Below are positions 37,505 to 46,738 of a stretch of 64,000 bases of DNA, piece after piece; position 1 is the stretch's first letter, and each line of letters starts with the position of its first letter. Below the pieces are notes generated by a model that searched no databases, had not been told where the DNA came from, and was given only the letters and a program-made list of their open reading frames with translations. The DNA comes from Acinetobacter halotolerans. GTDB taxonomy: Bacteria; Pseudomonadota; Gammaproteobacteria; Pseudomonadales; Moraxellaceae. The stretch spans positions 36,165 through 100,164 of the forward strand of contig NZ_SGIM01000012.1 in the NCBI RefSeq assembly GCF_004208515.1, given 5' to 3'. The position numbers were made by a program, and so were the translations under genes.

Positions 37505-38998
37505 ATGGACTCTCGTCTGCTTATTGCGATTATGCTAAGTAGTTTTAGTGTAACAACATTTGCGTCAAGTCATCGCGAAGCGCCGTCAATCACTAAAATG
37601 CCAAAGGTGGATGCTACAGACTTTTATATGTTTAAAAGTTATGAGCCGAACCGAAGTAACTTTGTAACTTTACTCGCTAACTATCAGCCTCTACAAGATG
37701 CTTATGGTGGCCCTAATTATTTTTCACTTGATTCCAAAGCACTATATGAAATTCATATTGATAATAATGGAGATGCACAGGAAGATATCACTTTTCAATT
37801 TAACTTTAATCAAGAACTCAAAGACCTTAAAGTACCAGTAGGTGGTAAGAACATTTCTGTTCCTTTATCAAATATTGGCCAAATAACAAATGATACGAGT
37901 TCAGCGCAAAATACGGCTGAAACCTATACTGTCACCATGATCAAAGGAGATCGTCGTAAGGGACAACGTCAAGTGCTTGGCACTTTCAAAAAACCCTTTG
38001 ATAATGTCGGGAATAAATCCATCCCCAACTATCAAGCATATGCAGATAGTTTTGTTCAAAATATTAACCTAGGTAGTTGTGGTACAGGCAAAGTTTTTGT
38101 TGGTCAACGTCAAGAATCCTTTGCAGTCAATTTAGGTGAAGTTTTTGACTTGGTAAATATCAAAATTCCAGCCACTCAACTTGCACCTTCTGGTGTAAAT
38201 GCTGAAGATCAAGGTTTAAATACCATCGGTGATAAAAATGTCACCACAATCGCGCTGGAAGTCCCTCAGTCATGTTTAGTTTCTTCAAATGACACGGTAA
38301 TTGGTGGTTGGACTACAGCAAGTTTGCCTCAAGCCACACTTTTAAATCCTAACCCTGAAAGCAACTTGACCAGTGCAAGCAAAGTCGGTGGTGCTTGGAC
38401 ACAAGTGTCACGTTTGGGTATGCCCCTCGTCAATGAAGTTGTTATTGGCTTAAAAGATAAGGATAAATTCAACGCAAGCAAACCTGAAAACGATGGACAA
38501 TTTGCTGACTATGTAACTAACCCTGCCCTCCCAACACTAATCGAGGTACTGTTTAAAGATGCTACTGGTGGAGCAGTTGTGGCACCAACCAACTATCCAC
38601 GTACCGATCTAGTCAACACCTTTTTGCTTGGCATTCCAGGTTTGAATCAGCCAAAAAATGTTAAAGCGTCTGAAATGCTTCGCTTAAATACAGCGATTGC
38701 TCCAACCACTAAAGATAAGCAAAACCGTCTTGGTGTAATTGGTGGCGATACAGCAGGTTTCCCAAATGGTCGCCGTCCTGGCGATGATGTGGTCGATATT
38801 GAGCTTCGTGTGGCAATGGGTTTATTGTGTACGATTGATGGCGTAAATACCGCTGTAGGCTGTAAAGCTGCAGATGCAAAAGCGGGTGGTATTAGCTTTA
38901 CAGATGGTGCTTTACAGTCACCTGAACAATTTGGTACTGCATTCCCTTATCTCAATACTCCAGTGTCGGGTTCACCATTTAATACAGCTAGCAAATAA
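37505..38998 (+). CDS. Exported DUF4331 family protein
   Basis: A 497-residue protein with a signal peptide (LLIAIMLSSFSVTTFAS) and the DUF4331 N-terminal signature SSHREAPSITKMPKVDATDF, then YMF. The rest is beta-rich, with further family text (YEIHIDNNGDAQEDITFQF, GRRPGDDVVDIELRVAMG). Mature cysteines are few (GSCGTG, QSCLV, LLCTIDG, VGCKA) and could pair. The function of the family is unknown. An AAGGAGAT ribosome site is ideal, so strong expression is likely. It leads a cluster with a lipoprotein, a TPR protein, a TonB receptor and a TonB-like protein. Confidence 0.88.
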   Translation: MDSRLLIAIMLSSFSVTTFASSHREAPSITKMPKVDATDFYMFKSYEPNRSNFVTLLANYQPLQDAYGGPNYFSLDSKALYEIHIDNNGDAQEDITFQFNFNQELKDLKVPVGGKNISVPLSNIGQITNDTSSAQNTAETYTVTMIKGDRRKGQRQVLGTFKKPFDNVGNKSIPNYQAYADSFVQNINLGSCGTGKVFVGQRQESFAVNLGEVFDLVNIKIPATQLAPSGVNAEDQGLNTIGDKNVTTIALEVPQSCLVSSNDTVIGGWTTASLPQATLLNPNPESNLTSASKVGGAWTQVSRLGMPLVNEVVIGLKDKDKFNASKPENDGQFADYVTNPALPTLIEVLFKDATGGAVVAPTNYPRTDLVNTFLLGIPGLNQPKNVKASEMLRLNTAIAPTTKDKQNRLGVIGGDTAGFPNGRRPGDDVVDIELRVAMGLLCTIDGVNTAVGCKAADAKAGGISFTDGALQSPEQFGTAFPYLNTPVSGSPFNTASK

Positions 38999-39013
38999 CG
39001 AGGAGTGAACACT

Positions 39014-39253
39014 ATGAAAAAGTTTATTTTCTTGTTCATGATTGGTATTGGATTAAGTGGATGTGGTGGAGATGATAATAAATCAAAGCCCAATAATAAC
39101 AATCAATCTCAAAGTGATCCTGTACTGAAAGAGACTTTGTTATTAACCAGCCAACCTCAAAATAATTTTGAACAGGCAGAACCCAAAAGTCTGAATGTAA
39201 TTTCAGAAAAAGCTATAGATAACCGCTCAGAACCTCTCAGCGTTAAATTTTAA
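39014..39253 (+). CDS. Small lipoprotein, unknown function
   Basis: A 79-residue protein with a lipoprotein signal peptide ending in the lipobox LSGC, then GGDDNKSKPNNNNQ, a hydrophilic Asn/Gln-rich tail without recognisable fold. Residue +2 after Cys is Gly, which favours the outer membrane. AGGAG eight bases before the ATG supports this start over a GTG three codons earlier that overlaps the ribosome site. It starts 15 bp after the DUF4331 gene, so the pair is co-translated. Confidence 0.8.
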   Translation: MKKFIFLFMIGIGLSGCGGDDNKSKPNNNNQSQSDPVLKETLLLTSQPQNNFEQAEPKSLNVISEKAIDNRSEPLSVKF

Positions 39254-39260
39254 AAAAATA

Positions 39261-39299
39261 AGGCTCTTAGCTTAATTCTTTTTGCTAAGAGCCTTTTTT
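39261..39299 (+). terminator. Terminator or attenuator within the DUF4331 cluster
   Basis: An 11-bp stem AGGCTCTTAGC / GCTAAGAGCCT with a 13-base loop is followed by a T-run. It sits between the lipoprotein and TPR genes, so transcription of the transport genes is either reduced relative to the DUF4331 gene or driven by a promoter of its own. Confidence 0.85.
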
Positions 39300-39312
39300 A
39301 GGAGTCTTTTAA

Positions 39313-40434
39313 ATGTATATTCATCAAGTCACAATTATAATAATGACATCACTATATTTTAGCCCAGCTTATGCACACCCAAAACATCAACATACCCATA
39401 ACAATACAAAAGTAACAAGCACAAACTACTCAAAGCAACTCAAAAATCATCAGGATGACGAACTTAGAAAACAAATCGTGAATCTCTTACTTGAAAAATC
39501 TTACGCACAAGGTGATGGCGAGTTACTGGTGCAAGCTGAAGATTTGATCCGAGCAAGTCACAACCCTTTAGATATCGAAAACAGACTACTCCAGACAAGA
39601 ATTGCTCAAGCAAATCATGATTTTGATGAAGCAGAAGAAACACTACAGCACATATTAAAAAGCAATCCGAAGAATTCTAATGCAATTTTGCAGTTAGCAA
39701 ACATCTATAGATTACAAGGTAAATTTAGTGATTCTTTAGCGCTATGTCATCAATTGAATGATAAAGATGTTGAATGGTATCAAGCAGGTTGTGTGCTTCA
39801 AGTAGATGCCATGACCTCGAGTTTTTCTGATTTAAAAGCTAAAACAGATGAAATTTTACAATCAACGATTAGACTAAGTAAAAATGATAAACAATGGATG
39901 GGAAATATCCTGCTCGAAATTGCCACTCGATTTAATGATCAAAACTTAGCTCAAAAGTCCATTCCATTATTATCTGTAAATAATTTACCCAATACACTCG
40001 CCAAATCGAATTGGTACATATCTCAAAAACAATATTTATCTGCATTAAACATCTTAAAAGAATATCGTTATCATGATGGTGCTCTCTATCGAATTATTCT
40101 AAGTAAACAGAAAATCAGTGATCCTTCAGCGCAAAAGGATCTTAATGAACTTACTCAAAGAGTTGAAAAACTATTAAAAGATAAAGATCATATTCATCTA
40201 AGAGAACAAGCTCAATATCTCTGGATCGCGAAAAAATATAATGAAGGTTTAAAAATAGCGGAACAAAACTGGGATATGCAAAGAGAGAGCGAAGACTTTG
40301 AAGTCTATGCAGCACTCGCGATTGACGGTAACAGCAAAAACAGTGCAGAAAAATTATTAAATTGGAGTAAAAAAACAGGTTATAGACATCCTATATATAT
40401 TCAAAAATTAAAAGCTGTATTAAATCAGCTTTAA
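39313..40434 (+). CDS. Exported TPR-repeat protein
   Basis: A 373-residue protein with a signal peptide (VTIIIMTSLYFSPAYAH), a short His-rich mature start (HPKHQHTHNN) and then helical TPR/Sel1-like repeats, clearest at NHDFDEAEETLQHILKSNPK and NAILQLANIYRLQGKFSDSL. It should be periplasmic and serve as a protein-binding scaffold; the His-rich start could bind metal. It lies between the DUF4331/lipoprotein pair and the TonB receptor. No specific family was recognised. Confidence 0.82.
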   Translation: MYIHQVTIIIMTSLYFSPAYAHPKHQHTHNNTKVTSTNYSKQLKNHQDDELRKQIVNLLLEKSYAQGDGELLVQAEDLIRASHNPLDIENRLLQTRIAQANHDFDEAEETLQHILKSNPKNSNAILQLANIYRLQGKFSDSLALCHQLNDKDVEWYQAGCVLQVDAMTSSFSDLKAKTDEILQSTIRLSKNDKQWMGNILLEIATRFNDQNLAQKSIPLLSVNNLPNTLAKSNWYISQKQYLSALNILKEYRYHDGALYRIILSKQKISDPSAQKDLNELTQRVEKLLKDKDHIHLREQAQYLWIAKKYNEGLKIAEQNWDMQRESEDFEVYAALAIDGNSKNSAEKLLNWSKKTGYRHPIYIQKLKAVLNQL

Positions 40435-40531
40435 TTTTAAATGATGTGAAATTAAAACTAAGTTATATTTTCACAGTGATTTCACAACCCAAAAACTAAC
40501 ATAAGTTATAAAAATTATATTTGTGAAGCAA

Positions 40532-42649
40532 ATGAATACTAAAATTATTTCAGCACTTTTGATTAGCAGCGGTAATATAGGCATTCACCAAATAACGAAT
40601 GCTGGTGGTGAATTCATTCACCACTTACCCACTATAAAAATCAGTGCTAACGCTACGTCAAATAATGCGTTCGGTGCTGCTTTTACGTCATCACAAGGAA
40701 CTATTTCGAAAGAGCAAATTGAAACACGCCCTTTATCGCGACCTGCTGAAGTTTTAGAAACGATACCTGGTGTAATCGTGACCCAACATAGTGGGACAGG
40801 AAAAGCCAATCAATTTTTCTTAAGGGGATTTAACTTAGATCATGGCACTGATTTCGCGACATCATTTGATGAACAGCCAATTAATATGGTAAGTCATGCA
40901 CATGGTCAAGGTTATACTGATTTAAACTTCTTAATTCCTGAAATTATTGATTCAATTCAATATCATAAAGGAGCAACTTCAATTGAAGATGGGGATTTTG
41001 CTTCAGCAGGAACAGCAAAAATTTCAACTATTCATGCATTGGAACGCCCCTATGTACAAGTGACACTTGGAAAAAATGATTTAATGAGATTTTTGGGAGT
41101 AGGTAATTTTATTTTAGAAAGTGGTGAAGTCATTGGAGCTATTGAGAATTTAAACAATGATGGACCGTGGAAAAACCCTGAGAACTTATCCAAACAAAAT
41201 TTATTTTTAAAATACTACACTGGTAATCACAATAAAAATCAATCCTTAGGCTTTCAACATTATCAAGCAAAATGGGATGCAACAGATCAAATTCCTCAGC
41301 GACTAATTAACAATGGTGAACTCGATCGCTTCGATAGCCTCAATACAAGTGATGGCGGAAAATCATCTCGCACAGCGATTTGGTTCAATTCTAAACATAA
41401 TGAAGGCAGCCAATACACCGAGCTTTCATCATATGCTATCTATAATAAGCTTAACTTATTCTCTGATTTCAGTTATTTCTTAAATGATCCTATTCGTGGT
41501 GATCAATTTGAGCAAGCTGAAGAAAGAACCACAATTGGGGCAAAATACCAAAAAAGCTGGTTAACCAATTGGTATCAAAAAGAACAATTGAACTCGTTGG
41601 GTTCATCTATTAGATATGACAATATTAATGATTTAGGTCTTTATCAAACCCAAAATCGCCAACGATTTAATACAATTAGAGAAGATGATATTCACCAACT
41701 TTCTATAGCTATTTGGGCACAAAACCAAACAAGCTGGCAACCTTGGTTAAGAACCATCTTAGGATTACGTACAGACTATTATTCCTTCGATGTAAACTCC
41801 GATCAAAAAGAAAATAGTGGACAAAAAAATGATCATATTTTCAGTCCAAAATTCAGTCTCATTTTAGGGCCATGGAAAAACATTGAATATTATTTAAATT
41901 ATGCTTATGGTTTTCACAGCAATGATGCTAGAGGAACCACCACCAAATTAAATGTTGATCCTCGAGATAGTCAATATTTACAACCGCTTGATTCTGTATC
42001 ACCATTAGTAAAAACCATTAATTCTGAAATTGGTCTTAGAGCCAATATAATCCCTGAGCTAACCAGTACCCTTGCCTTGTGGCGTCTTGATTCAGATTCA
42101 GAACTTATTTTTATCGGTGATGCAGGTACAACTGAAGCCAGTCGCCCAAGTAAAAGACAAGGCATCGAAATATCACAATTCTACCAACCGACTGATGCTT
42201 GGATCATTGATATTGATGCTGCTTGGTCAAAAGCTAGATTTAAAAATGATAGTCCTGAAGGAAACCACATTCCTGGAGCAATTGAAAAGACCTTGGCTGC
42301 GGGTTTTACTTACAAATTGAGCGATAAGTTGAACTTCGGTGGACGTTTACGCTACTTTGGTACAAGACCCCTTATTGAAGATAATACGGTACGTTCTGAA
42401 TCTTCGACACTCGTTAATTTACAAAGCAGTTATCAATTTAATAAAAACCTGCAAGGACAGCTTGAAATATTTAATGTTTTTGACCGTAAAATAAATGATA
42501 TTGAATATTACTATGCATCTTGTGCTAGCCAAGACCTAAACTCAGCTGCATGTTCTCCTTCCTCAAACGAACGTGAAGGTATTTTTGATAAACATGTACA
42601 TCCTAGCGAAGGTAGAAATCTACGCCTGACGCTGCGTTATCTATTCTAA
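40532..42649 (+). CDS. TonB-dependent outer membrane receptor
   Basis: A 705-residue receptor. An atypical signal peptide (to about ITNA) is followed by a plug domain with IETRPLSRPAEVLETIPGVI, FFLRGFNLDHGTDFAT and HAHGQGYTDLNFLIPEII, then a 22-strand-type barrel. It ends in Phe (LRLTLRYLF), as needed for BAM insertion. The plug belongs to the subgroup with the HGTDF and HGQGYxDLNFLIPE motifs, whose substrate I do not know. A GTG three codons upstream is an alternative start. The TonB-like gene follows 30 bp downstream. Confidence 0.92.
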   Translation: MNTKIISALLISSGNIGIHQITNAGGEFIHHLPTIKISANATSNNAFGAAFTSSQGTISKEQIETRPLSRPAEVLETIPGVIVTQHSGTGKANQFFLRGFNLDHGTDFATSFDEQPINMVSHAHGQGYTDLNFLIPEIIDSIQYHKGATSIEDGDFASAGTAKISTIHALERPYVQVTLGKNDLMRFLGVGNFILESGEVIGAIENLNNDGPWKNPENLSKQNLFLKYYTGNHNKNQSLGFQHYQAKWDATDQIPQRLINNGELDRFDSLNTSDGGKSSRTAIWFNSKHNEGSQYTELSSYAIYNKLNLFSDFSYFLNDPIRGDQFEQAEERTTIGAKYQKSWLTNWYQKEQLNSLGSSIRYDNINDLGLYQTQNRQRFNTIREDDIHQLSIAIWAQNQTSWQPWLRTILGLRTDYYSFDVNSDQKENSGQKNDHIFSPKFSLILGPWKNIEYYLNYAYGFHSNDARGTTTKLNVDPRDSQYLQPLDSVSPLVKTINSEIGLRANIIPELTSTLALWRLDSDSELIFIGDAGTTEASRPSKRQGIEISQFYQPTDAWIIDIDAAWSKARFKNDSPEGNHIPGAIEKTLAAGFTYKLSDKLNFGGRLRYFGTRPLIEDNTVRSESSTLVNLQSSYQFNKNLQGQLEIFNVFDRKINDIEYYYASCASQDLNSAACSPSSNEREGIFDKHVHPSEGRNLRLTLRYLF

Positions 42650-42679
42650 TTTAAAGGATTAGTGTGAAGGAGTTAAAGT

Positions 42680-43543
42680 ATGTGGCCTCATCAACCCAAA
42701 TTTAAAGCTTCCCATTGTGCTTTATTCTTTAGCATTATCCTTCATATATTGATATTTATCATATTATTAAATTCAGAATTCGAAAATAAAGTAAATCAAA
42801 TTCCAGAGATGAAGGTAAGCTTGGTTTCCCTAACCATGCCAACCTCTAAACAACCAGAAAACGAACCTTCAAAAATGCCTGAACCTAAGATTAAAGATAT
42901 CCAAAATGATAGTAATCAAATTACCAATAGTTCGGATCCAGCGAATGAAATTTCAAATAATAATATCCATGATCCTATAGATGTGAAAAAAAATACTGAA
43001 AACTTATACACTAAAGATTTATACGACCCTTTACTTGATGCACAAAACAGGGCCAAGAAAGCAGTCATTGATGCTAAAAAAAAATCAGATTTGTATAATA
43101 ACTCCTTAGAGAAATTTGATGGTGATTTAAGTAAAATACTTGAAAATAAAAATTTCCGTGAAACACAGGATAACGATATTTCAAACAATTTATATAAAAT
43201 TGAAATTATTAATAATTCAACAGAGACCCTAGAACACTCGCATATTATAGAACAAGCACTATTACATACCAAAATCCCAGAAGAAATACAAAAGATTAAC
43301 CATCTAAAAGAAACGGTTACTCTTTTATTTAAAAGCGATATTCTCTCAAAAAAATCAGATTCTAGAACTTCAATAACATTTATTGTAGTTCCAAAAAATT
43401 TAACGATTCTAATTAAGCTCGACCCTAGCAATATTTATTCAGAAGAAAAAATAGAACAATTCATCAAACAAGAAAATTTAGATCTAATTTTTATTAACTC
43501 CAATTTAAATGATGCCCCTTATTCATTTTCAGTGGAAATCTAA
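42680..43543 (+). CDS. TonB-like energy transducer, divergent
   Basis: A 287-residue protein with a single N-terminal membrane helix that contains SIILH, the SxxxH motif by which TonB contacts ExbB/ExbD. After the helix comes a long Lys/Pro/Glu/Asn-rich linker (about residues 45-140) as in TonB or TolA. A C-terminal domain of about 120 residues is predicted alpha/beta, but the usual TonB C-terminal Tyr-Pro and Gly motifs are not recognisable. No ExbB or ExbD genes are adjacent. Role as private partner of the receptor just upstream is inferred from order and SxxxH. Confidence 0.7.
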   Translation: MWPHQPKFKASHCALFFSIILHILIFIILLNSEFENKVNQIPEMKVSLVSLTMPTSKQPENEPSKMPEPKIKDIQNDSNQITNSSDPANEISNNNIHDPIDVKKNTENLYTKDLYDPLLDAQNRAKKAVIDAKKKSDLYNNSLEKFDGDLSKILENKNFRETQDNDISNNLYKIEIINNSTETLEHSHIIEQALLHTKIPEEIQKINHLKETVTLLFKSDILSKKSDSRTSITFIVVPKNLTILIKLDPSNIYSEEKIEQFIKQENLDLIFINSNLNDAPYSFSVEI

Positions 43544-43804
43544 GAAGAATAATTGTCATACTTCATCAAAGATTACTCTACATGTGCCTTTACAGAACAA
43601 TAATTACAATCTAAATTCGATCACACGATATCAGCTTAAGTCTAGCTTCTAGCCGCATAAACCATTACTCCCCTTAAACAACAAACTATTTTTCCCCACG
43701 ATGGTGTAAAATTCAAGATAAGTGTTAATGGCAAAACATACATTCACAGGTGTTACCATGCGTTTTCACAGATTCAAAGACTAGATTGCAAGGTATGATT
43801 TTTA

Positions 43805-44821
43805 ATGACGCCGAACCAAACCATTGAAACAACTTCAAACCCACGAATCAGTGTAGCTCCGATGATGGATTGGACAACCAAAGATTACAGATTCTTTGCC
43901 CGTTTATTTAATCCAAATGTGGTGCTGTATACCGAGATGGTCACTACAGGTGCAATCATTTATGGTGGAGCGAATCGTCATTTAGATTTTAACAAACAAG
44001 AACATCCGATCGTGTTGCAGCTCGGTGGTTCAAATCCACAAGAATTAGCCACCTGTACCAAAATGGCTGAAGACTGGGGCTATGATGAAGTCAACTTAAA
44101 CGTCGGCTGCCCAAGTGATCGCGTTCAGAATAATAAGATCGGTGCATGCTTAATGGCTGAGCCAAATCTGGTTGCAGAATGTATTCATAGCATGCAAAAA
44201 GCGGTATCAATTCCTGTGACGGTCAAACATCGTATCGGCATTGATGACATGCACTCTTATGAAGAAATGCTGCATTTTGTTGATACCGTTGCAGCAACAG
44301 GTTGCACCCATTTTATCGTACATGCGCGGATCGCAATCTTGCAGGGCTTATCGCCGAAAGAGAACCGCGAAGTGCCACCTTTACGCTATGAAGATGTCTA
44401 TCGCTTAAAACAAGAGCGTCCACATCTCACCATTGAAATTAATGGTGGCATCAAGACCCTTGAGGAAACCCAACAACACCTACAACATGTCGATGGGGTG
44501 ATGATTGGTCGTGAAGCTTATCACAACCCCTATTTGCTGGCGGAAATGGGACAGTTGTGGGACTTAGAAGCGCCTAATCGTTTCGAGATTATGCAGCAAA
44601 TGATGCCGTATATTCATCAACGCGTTGCTGAGGGTGCCCCTCTCTCCATTATCACACGACATATTCTCGGCTTATTTCAAAACTTGCCAGGTGCGCGTAA
44701 ATGGAGACAAGCTCTGAGTGGCGGCAACGCAAAGACTATTACGGATATTGAAAATGCGATTCAGAACATCCAAGTGGCAATGCAGCGTACCGAAGACTAT
44801 ATTCGAGAACAACAGCTCTAG
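43805..44821 (+). CDS. dusA: tRNA-dihydrouridine(20/20a) synthase DusA
   Basis: A 338-residue FMN-dependent TIM-barrel enzyme that reduces U20/U20a in tRNA. Motifs: VAPMMDWTTKDYR at the N-terminus, LQLGGSNP, LNVGCPSDRVQNNKIGACLM with the catalytic Cys, VKHRIGID, FIVHARIAILQGLSPKENR (DusA-type) and NGGIKTLEE. No neighbours share its transcript. dusA is a known integration site for some genetic elements in other bacteria, but no integrase lies beside it here. Confidence 0.96.
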   Translation: MTPNQTIETTSNPRISVAPMMDWTTKDYRFFARLFNPNVVLYTEMVTTGAIIYGGANRHLDFNKQEHPIVLQLGGSNPQELATCTKMAEDWGYDEVNLNVGCPSDRVQNNKIGACLMAEPNLVAECIHSMQKAVSIPVTVKHRIGIDDMHSYEEMLHFVDTVAATGCTHFIVHARIAILQGLSPKENREVPPLRYEDVYRLKQERPHLTIEINGGIKTLEETQQHLQHVDGVMIGREAYHNPYLLAEMGQLWDLEAPNRFEIMQQMMPYIHQRVAEGAPLSIITRHILGLFQNLPGARKWRQALSGGNAKTITDIENAIQNIQVAMQRTEDYIREQQL

Positions 44822-45398
44822 TTTTGGTATCGATTGATACAACGAACTCTTTTATTTATACCTGTAAGGGATGATGCTCAAAGCTCATCCTCTTAATAGT
44901 TCAGTTTCTCATAAATTTTATTTATAACAGTGCCTTGTGGACATTTAACGGCCTTCATCTAAAATAAAATACTCTCACATAAACGATTTAAAATATCTGT
45001 ACTGTTCATGAACGCACATTTAAGTGAATCACTTGTTAAATTTTCTAATGAATGACAAAAGTCTTAAAATTTTAAACATTTAAAAATATTTACATATAAA
45101 ACAACAACTTGATAATAAAAAATCAATTCTTTCTCTTTTTACTCACCCAAAAACGCTCATTTAATACACGATTTTGAAATATAATATTACAAATCATTTT
45201 ATCTAAAGTTAACACTCTCCAAACTGATGATAATTAATAAAAAAATTGTTCTACGATTTAGGTAAGTTTAACCCAAGCGCCCTCAAATGATACATTATTA
45301 CATTACAAAGGGGCTTTTATGCTTTTTTTCGCTTACCATGTCTTTCGCCAAGAGTCTGGCATAAGTCTGGTTATTTAGAAATGCGATAGAGATTATAA
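44822..45398. other. Intergenic region after dusA
   Basis: About 580 bp of AT-rich DNA. A weak hairpin (GGATGA / TCATCC, 44870-44892) lies 50 bp after dusA and could terminate it. No gene, tRNA or mobile-element end was recognised in the remainder. Confidence 0.45.
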
Positions 45399-45863
45399 AT
45401 GATTTATGATGCGCCCTCAGTTGATCACAGTATGGTTCACACCCCACCTCATCAAATGATTGTGACGACCAAAGATGTACCAAAACAGCCTTCACTCGAT
45501 GTCATGGCATTTGCACAAAAGTTAACGCGTAGAGCTTCTTATCGTAGTTCAGCACAATGTGCCAAATTCGTCAGGATCGCTTTACAATCTGCGGGTGCAA
45601 AAATCGTCAATCATCCTGTTGCAGCATCTGATTGGGGCAAAACCTTACAAGAAATCGGTTATAAGAAAATCACCCCTGCTTTTGATCAACCGCAAAAAGG
45701 TGATATTTATATCATTCATCGCACCAAGAAGCATCGTTACGGACATATTGCTGGCTTTTCGGGGACACAATGGATTTCAGACTTTAAGCAACGCAGTCAT
45801 GATATTTATAAAGATAAAAATGTGACGTATAGTTACTACCGTTTAAGTTCAAATTATATCTAA
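45399..45863 (+). CDS. CHAP/NlpC-like cysteine peptidase or amidase domain protein
   Basis: A 154-residue protein without signal peptide. The likely catalytic Cys54 lies in RSSAQCAKFVRIAL at the start of a helix, the His in HRYGHIAGF, followed by WISDFKQ. This order (Cys helix, GDIYII strand, GHIAGF strand) is that of CHAP or NlpC/P60 peptidoglycan hydrolases. The absence of an export signal would suit a phage lysin, a secretion-system effector or a protein acting in the cytoplasm. No immunity or phage gene lies next to it. A terminator follows. Confidence 0.72.
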   Translation: MIYDAPSVDHSMVHTPPHQMIVTTKDVPKQPSLDVMAFAQKLTRRASYRSSAQCAKFVRIALQSAGAKIVNHPVAASDWGKTLQEIGYKKITPAFDQPQKGDIYIIHRTKKHRYGHIAGFSGTQWISDFKQRSHDIYKDKNVTYSYYRLSSNYI

Positions 45864-45871
45864 TCAAACTC

Positions 45872-45897
45872 AGGGCTGTAATCATCAGCCCTTCTTT
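45872..45897 (+). terminator. Terminator after the CHAP-like gene
   Basis: The stem AGGGCTG / CAGCCCT, with a 7-base loop and a T-rich tail, overlaps the 3' end of the converging tcdA gene. Confidence 0.78.
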
Positions 45898-46676
45898 GCA
45901 TCTAACTTTTTCAAAACCTCTGCCACTGCAACCATAGCAAAGCTTGATGTCACGACAACGGCTGACCCATAGCCACCACAGCGTAAGCCTGCACTTGGAT
46001 TAAATGCGGCATCTCCCGACGTCGAACAAACTTCTGTATTTGAAAATGGATTATCGATTGAATACACACAAGTAATCCCAAACTTTTCTTTTGGTTTTTT
46101 ACAGATGCCTTTAGAACGAAGTTGTGCTCGCAGCTTTGCCAACATCGGATCTTGTTCAGTTTTAGATAAATCAGCCACCCGAATCTTAAGCGGATCAAGT
46201 TTGCCCCCAGCCCCACCCGATACAATCAATGGAATCTTGTTAAAGCGACAGTGCAGCATCAACGCCAGTTTGGCTTTGACATCATCAATACAGTCTAAAA
46301 TGATATCGGGAACAGGATTTAAAATCTCTTTGACATTTTCAGGCGTTAAGTAGTCATCTATTACATTGACTTTCATACGTGGATTGATCTGACGACAACG
46401 CTCCGCCATCACTTCGATTTTTTCTTGCCCCAAGGTTGATGTCATCGCTGGAAGTTGACGGTTAATATTCGATGCGGCAACCACATCCATATCGACAATT
46501 GTTAACTCACCAATTCCTGTACGTGCCAGCGCTTCTACAGCCCAGCTCCCTACACCACCAACGCCGATCACCATCACATGACTGTTTTCATAATGGCTAA
46601 ATGAACTTTCTCCATAAATCTTTGCCACACCAGCAAAACGGCGGTCATATTCATCATTTACAAGCACATCGGTCAT
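45885..46676 (-). CDS. tcdA: tRNA threonylcarbamoyladenosine dehydratase TcdA
   Basis: A 263-residue ThiF/E1-like protein (CsdL) that cyclises t6A37 in tRNA to ct6A with ATP. The N-terminal RRFAGVAKIYG is followed by the nucleotide motif VIGVGGVGSWAVEALARTGI and ELTIVDMDVVAASNINRQ; CSTSGDAAFNPSAGLRCGG near the C-terminus carries conserved Cys and Asn. In E. coli it works with the CsdA-CsdE sulfur relay, not present nearby. Starts and ends as expected for the family. Confidence 0.94.
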   Translation of the reverse strand: MTDVLVNDEYDRRFAGVAKIYGESSFSHYENSHVMVIGVGGVGSWAVEALARTGIGELTIVDMDVVAASNINRQLPAMTSTLGQEKIEVMAERCRQINPRMKVNVIDDYLTPENVKEILNPVPDIILDCIDDVKAKLALMLHCRFNKIPLIVSGGAGGKLDPLKIRVADLSKTEQDPMLAKLRAQLRSKGICKKPKEKFGITCVYSIDNPFSNTEVCSTSGDAAFNPSAGLRCGGYGSAVVVTSSFAMVAVAEVLKKLDAKKG

Positions 46677-46738
46677 AACAGTGGCGATCTATATCTTTCA
46701 ATCAAAGTGCTATTTTAACTCGTTTAATATAGTTTAGG

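Noticed and set aside
42916..43431. 171-codon antisense frame in the TonB-like gene
   Set aside because: It is the low-complexity reverse reading of a Lys/Asn/Glu-rich linker; the plus-strand gene has a start, a membrane helix and a proper operon position.
43805..44821. dusA as the integration site of a genetic island
   Set aside because: dusA is intact, and no integrase gene, partial dusA duplicate or phage genes are nearby.
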